A DNA stretch of 6,539 nucleotides from Deltaproteobacteria bacterium. GTDB lineage: Bacteria > UBA10199 > DSSB01. Each line of letters opens with the position of its first letter. The first letter of the stretch is position 1. Where the stretch lies: assembly GCA_020440745.1 (NCBI GenBank), contig JAGRNM010000078.1, positions 1 to 6,539 on the forward strand, read 5' to 3'. The notes under the pieces are model-generated. The model was not told the DNA's origin, did not search any database, and saw only the letters and a list, made by a program, of their open reading frames with translations. This document shows, one piece after another, positions 3,843 through 6,539 of the stretch. The translations under genes were made by a program, and so were the position numbers.

Positions 3843-6539
3843 TTATTTTTCTTTTTCGCTTTTAGATAAGGTTAAAATTTCTTGTCTCTCTAAGGGAGCT
3901 TCTTCTTCTATATAAATTTCAAAACCCTCTTGGGAATAATCAAAGCAACGCTGCTCTGAAGATTCTGTTTCTGCAATTTCTAGGTAGCTACCTTCATCAG
4001 AGAGGGGCAGTTTGCCCTTGCTATGAAAACCTTTACCTTTGTTTGGGTAATCAGCAATATCTAGACGAAAAAAGCTGTCATCGAGGGGACTATAAAAATA
4101 CATTAAGGCATTCTTGGCTTTGGCTGTGGCTAATCCTTTGGAGTCTAGATAGTAGTTTTGTATGTAAATAAACTCACCAGTATCCCCTGTGTCTTTGGGA
4201 AAGTTAGGTAGGCGTTTGGCCATTTCTTCCCAAAAATTTTCTTCTCCACAGATTTGGGAGTCGCTATTTTCATTGGACTGGGGAACTTCTTTTAAGGAGC
4301 TTAGGTCAGTTGTTCCGACTGTTTTTTGGACTAAGCTCTTTAAAAAGGTTTTTTTACCCTTAGGGAGTACTTTTAAGTGAGAGCCTTGGATTTTTTCTAA
4401 TTTGAGTTGGCCTTGCTCTTTTAGACTAAATTCGGCACCTCTTAACATACTGCTAGCGCGTGCTTGGATTTGGCCCATATTAAGATGAGTATATAAGTAG
4501 AGGCCTTGGCTGTTTTTAGGGTTTGTATTAATGACTAAGCGATGGGCTTCTCCTGTTTTTTTAGCTTTTCTAAGCTTGAGACTAGCTAGTCCTTCTGCTT
4601 TCATGTGACTGAGTTGGATTTTCTTTTTATCTAAGTTGGTTGTATAGGTCATGTCGGGTTGGAGATGGATCTCTCCGCTTAGATCAATGCCTTTGGAACT
4701 AATTAATAAGTTTGCTTCTCTTATGTAGTTGTCTTCTCGATTCATTTTTATAGCTTCTGGATTCTTAGATTCAAGCTCCCAAGCAAGGAGAGGGCTTGTT
4801 AGTGCTAGCTGGTGAGATTCGGGATTAGTTAAGTCTTGTGACCAGTAAAGAGAAGGTTTGTTTTCTGGTTTTTGGTTTATTGGTTCATCTTTATTTTGTG
4901 GCTTTTTCGCTTCATCGTTTTTTATTTTTTGCAGTGTTTCTTCTTCTGATTTTTCAAAATAAAAATTTCCTTCAATGCCTTTAGTACTAACAGACAATTC
5001 TCCTTCCCATTGAGGGAGGCTGATTTGTTTAAATTTTTCGTCTTGGCTCCAAATTAATTGAGGGATAGTGGCTTTTCTTAAAGTGACGCTGCCGAGTTCA
5101 TCCTGATTTAACTTAACCACGCCCGATTTAATCTCTTGTGCAGCGACTTGATAGGTCCATAGACCGTTTTGTTTTTGCTCTAAGCTTAAGTCTAAGGATT
5201 GCACCTTAAAATTTTCTAACTTTAATTGCCTCTTAGCTTTGGAGTCTTCTAAGGTCTGTTGCCCTTGGCCTTTGACTTTGATTTTTTCAAAGTGGATCGT
5301 TTTCTTTTGAGGATCGTAGCTTAATTTTGCTATTTGAACTTGATCTAGTTCTAATTTTAAACCCGAGTCTTCATGGTCCCATTTTACTTGGGAGGTGGTG
5401 ACTTTTTCTAAGCTAAGCTCAATCTCTTGGGTAGTTAAGTGTAGGCCCGCTATTTTTTTATTTTGGATGCTTAGGTCAAAAGGGATTTGGACTTCTAGAC
5501 TTTCAAAGCTTAGTTTGCCATTGACTGCCGTCAAGGCTCCCATGGGGAAAATGCCTTCATAGGCTTTTTGTGTTTTAGGTAGATGAAGTCTTAACTCTAG
5601 TCTAGCTTGATCTTTGTGCGTGGTGTTTGGTCTAAGGATGTATTGGATGGTAATGTGGCTTCCTTTGGGTAGTTTGAGCTGTCCTTGTGGAGTTTCTAAG
5701 ACCATTTCTTGATTTGTTTGTAGGCTGATGCTTCCTTGTGGAAGTTCTTTGTCGGATTTTTTACGCAAGTCTTCTAGGTCAATTTCTAAGAAGTTATTAA
5801 GACCTAGAAGGTCTAAGATTTGGCTATCGTCTTGGGTTTTGTCAGAGTTTGTCTGAACTTTTATGGGTTCTTTTCCTGAAAAATTAATTAGAGATTGGGC
5901 CATGCTCCATAGACCTGTTGTCTCTTGAGGCTTAACCCAGGTTTTTCTAGCAATATGAGCTAGCCAACTAAGGACAGGTTTATCGTGTAAGAAGGAGACA
6001 TGGATAGCAAAGCCTTTGGCAGAACCATTGAGGGTTTTTAAGTCTTGATCGGAAATTTGACTGAGGTCTTTGTAATCTTGACAAAGGTGTTGTTTGCGGA
6101 TGGTTTTTCTTTCTTTTATACTTAAGTTTTTCCGTTGGGCGCGAAGCGTGAGACCTTCGATACTAAGATCTTTTCCTATTCTTTCTATCTTTGGATAATG
6201 ATCTCTAAAACAGAGTATTCCACCTAACAGATGGACTTGGTCGTTCTCTCCTTGCTCGGCTTTTAGGATTAGTTCTAACTTGGTATTTTGGGGGATGGAG
6301 AGTTTTTGACCCCCTACATCCAGCTTATTTTGAGCTAGTGGGAGGTTTTTTTGATAAAGCTCAATGGAGCTTGCTTGGGTAAATAAAGTTTTTAAAATGT
6401 CTTTCCAAAATTCTGAAGACTTTGCTGAAATTTGGAGTGTTTTTTCTTGAGAGGAAGGGAGGTTGGGAGCTTTGACCCAAAATATAGAAGGACCTTGGCT
6501 TTGGGGGCTTAAGAGTAAATTAAAAAAAGTTCTTTCTTT
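3843..6539 (-). CDS. Very large modular beta-rich protein, AsmA-like pattern (5' end outside window)
   Basis: The frame ending in TAA at 3845-3843 is open without a stop to base 6539, so at least 898 residues are visible and the start is beyond the window. The ATG at 5903 is only an internal Met (residue 213 of the visible part). It lacks a Shine-Dalgarno and sits inside a continuous sequence (WVKPQETTGLWSMAQ). The protein consists largely of alternating hydrophobic strands (for example ARLELRLHL, EIELSLEKV, QLKLENFKVQSLDLSL), a pattern typical of AsmA/TamB-type and related beta-groove envelope proteins. That family link is inference. Residues about 21-141 and 201-358 are related modules. A Lys/Glu/Asn/Pro-rich linker (about 530-562) interrupts the strands. 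The final approximately 140 residues form a distinct acidic domain with Cys at 764 and 865. No membrane helix or catalytic motif is visible. It lies upstream of the 395-aa gene on the same strand, 193 bp away. Confidence 0.85.
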   Translation of the reverse strand, partial: KERTFFNLLLSPQSQGPSIFWVKAPNLPSSQEKTLQISAKSSEFWKDILKTLFTQASSIELYQKNLPLAQNKLDVGGQKLSIPQNTKLELILKAEQGENDQVHLLGGILCFRDHYPKIERIGKDLSIEGLTLRAQRKNLSIKERKTIRKQHLCQDYKDLSQISDQDLKTLNGSAKGFAIHVSFLHDKPVLSWLAHIARKTWVKPQETTGLWSMAQSLINFSGKEPIKVQTNSDKTQDDSQILDLLGLNNFLEIDLEDLRKKSDKELPQGSISLQTNQEMVLETPQGQLKLPKGSHITIQYILRPNTTHKDQARLELRLHLPKTQKAYEGIFPMGALTAVNGKLSFESLEVQIPFDLSIQNKKIAGLHLTTQEIELSLEKVTTSQVKWDHEDSGLKLELDQVQIAKLSYDPQKKTIHFEKIKVKGQGQQTLEDSKAKRQLKLENFKVQSLDLSLEQKQNGLWTYQVAAQEIKSGVVKLNQDELGSVTLRKATIPQLIWSQDEKFKQISLPQWEGELSVSTKGIEGNFYFEKSEEETLQKIKNDEAKKPQNKDEPINQKPENKPSLYWSQDLTNPESHQLALTSPLLAWELESKNPEAIKMNREDNYIREANLLISSKGIDLSGEIHLQPDMTYTTNLDKKKIQLSHMKAEGLASLKLRKAKKTGEAHRLVINTNPKNSQGLYLYTHLNMGQIQARASSMLRGAEFSLKEQGQLKLEKIQGSHLKVLPKGKKTFLKSLVQKTVGTTDLSSLKEVPQSNENSDSQICGEENFWEEMAKRLPNFPKDTGDTGEFIYIQNYYLDSKGLATAKAKNALMYFYSPLDDSFFRLDIADYPNKGKGFHSKGKLPLSDEGSYLEIAETESSEQRCFDYSQEGFEIYIEEEAPLERQEILTLSKSEKEK

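Noticed and set aside
4189..4380. 63-codon ORF on the + strand
   Set aside because: It is fully antisense to the large - strand gene and has no upstream ribosome site. It is a shadow of that gene.
5901..5903. ATG as the start of a 686-aa protein
   Set aside because: The frame is open upstream to the window edge with similar protein composition. No Shine-Dalgarno precedes the ATG, and the upstream residues contain a homologous module.

Overview
The window looks like an AT-rich (roughly 40% G+C by eye) chromosomal segment of a Gram-negative-type bacterium. The evidence for a periplasm is one protein with a clear Sec signal peptide and one very large, beta-strand-rich protein with an AsmA-like strand pattern. 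I cannot assign a genus. There are no RNA genes, insertion sequences, CRISPR arrays or phage hallmarks. Most proteins here belong to no family I can name with confidence, and only one (a metallo-beta-lactamase-fold hydrolase) has a complete set of recognisable catalytic residues.

Layout. Positions 2-85 (+) hold the last 27 codons of an unseen gene ending in a hydrophobic helix. It converges on 104-1024 (-), an MBL-fold hydrolase with a C-terminal winged-helix-like domain. A 109-bp divergent intergenic region (1025-1133) separates this from a two-gene unit on the + strand. The first gene, 1134-1787, encodes an unrecognised 217-aa protein with an internal duplication. The second, 1815-2444, encodes a secreted 209-aa protein resembling the PsbP/Mog1/DcrB-type fold. 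That unit converges, with only 17 bp between stop codons, on 2462-3649 (-), a 395-aa protein with a long Gly/Ala/Thr-rich hydrophobic core. Upstream of it lies a 193-bp AT-rich control region (3650-3842). The rest of the window, 3843-6539 (-), is one open reading frame that runs off the edge.

The main annotation correction is that the large gene does not start at the ATG at 5903. The same frame is open without a stop from 5904 to 6539, so at least 898 residues are visible and the true start lies outside the window. The added 212 residues contain a first copy of a module that recurs about 180-218 residues later, so the protein is built from repeated beta-rich modules.

The most interesting non-coding signal is the control region of the 395-aa gene. 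It has two 18-bp direct repeats (16/18 identical, 22-bp period) followed by a perfect 16-bp palindrome, all within 82 bp of the start codon. This looks like a composite operator. The large modular gene and the 395-aa hydrophobic-core gene lie in tandem on the same strand, but the 193-bp gap and its operator-like elements suggest the second has its own promoter. Any functional link between them is inference.
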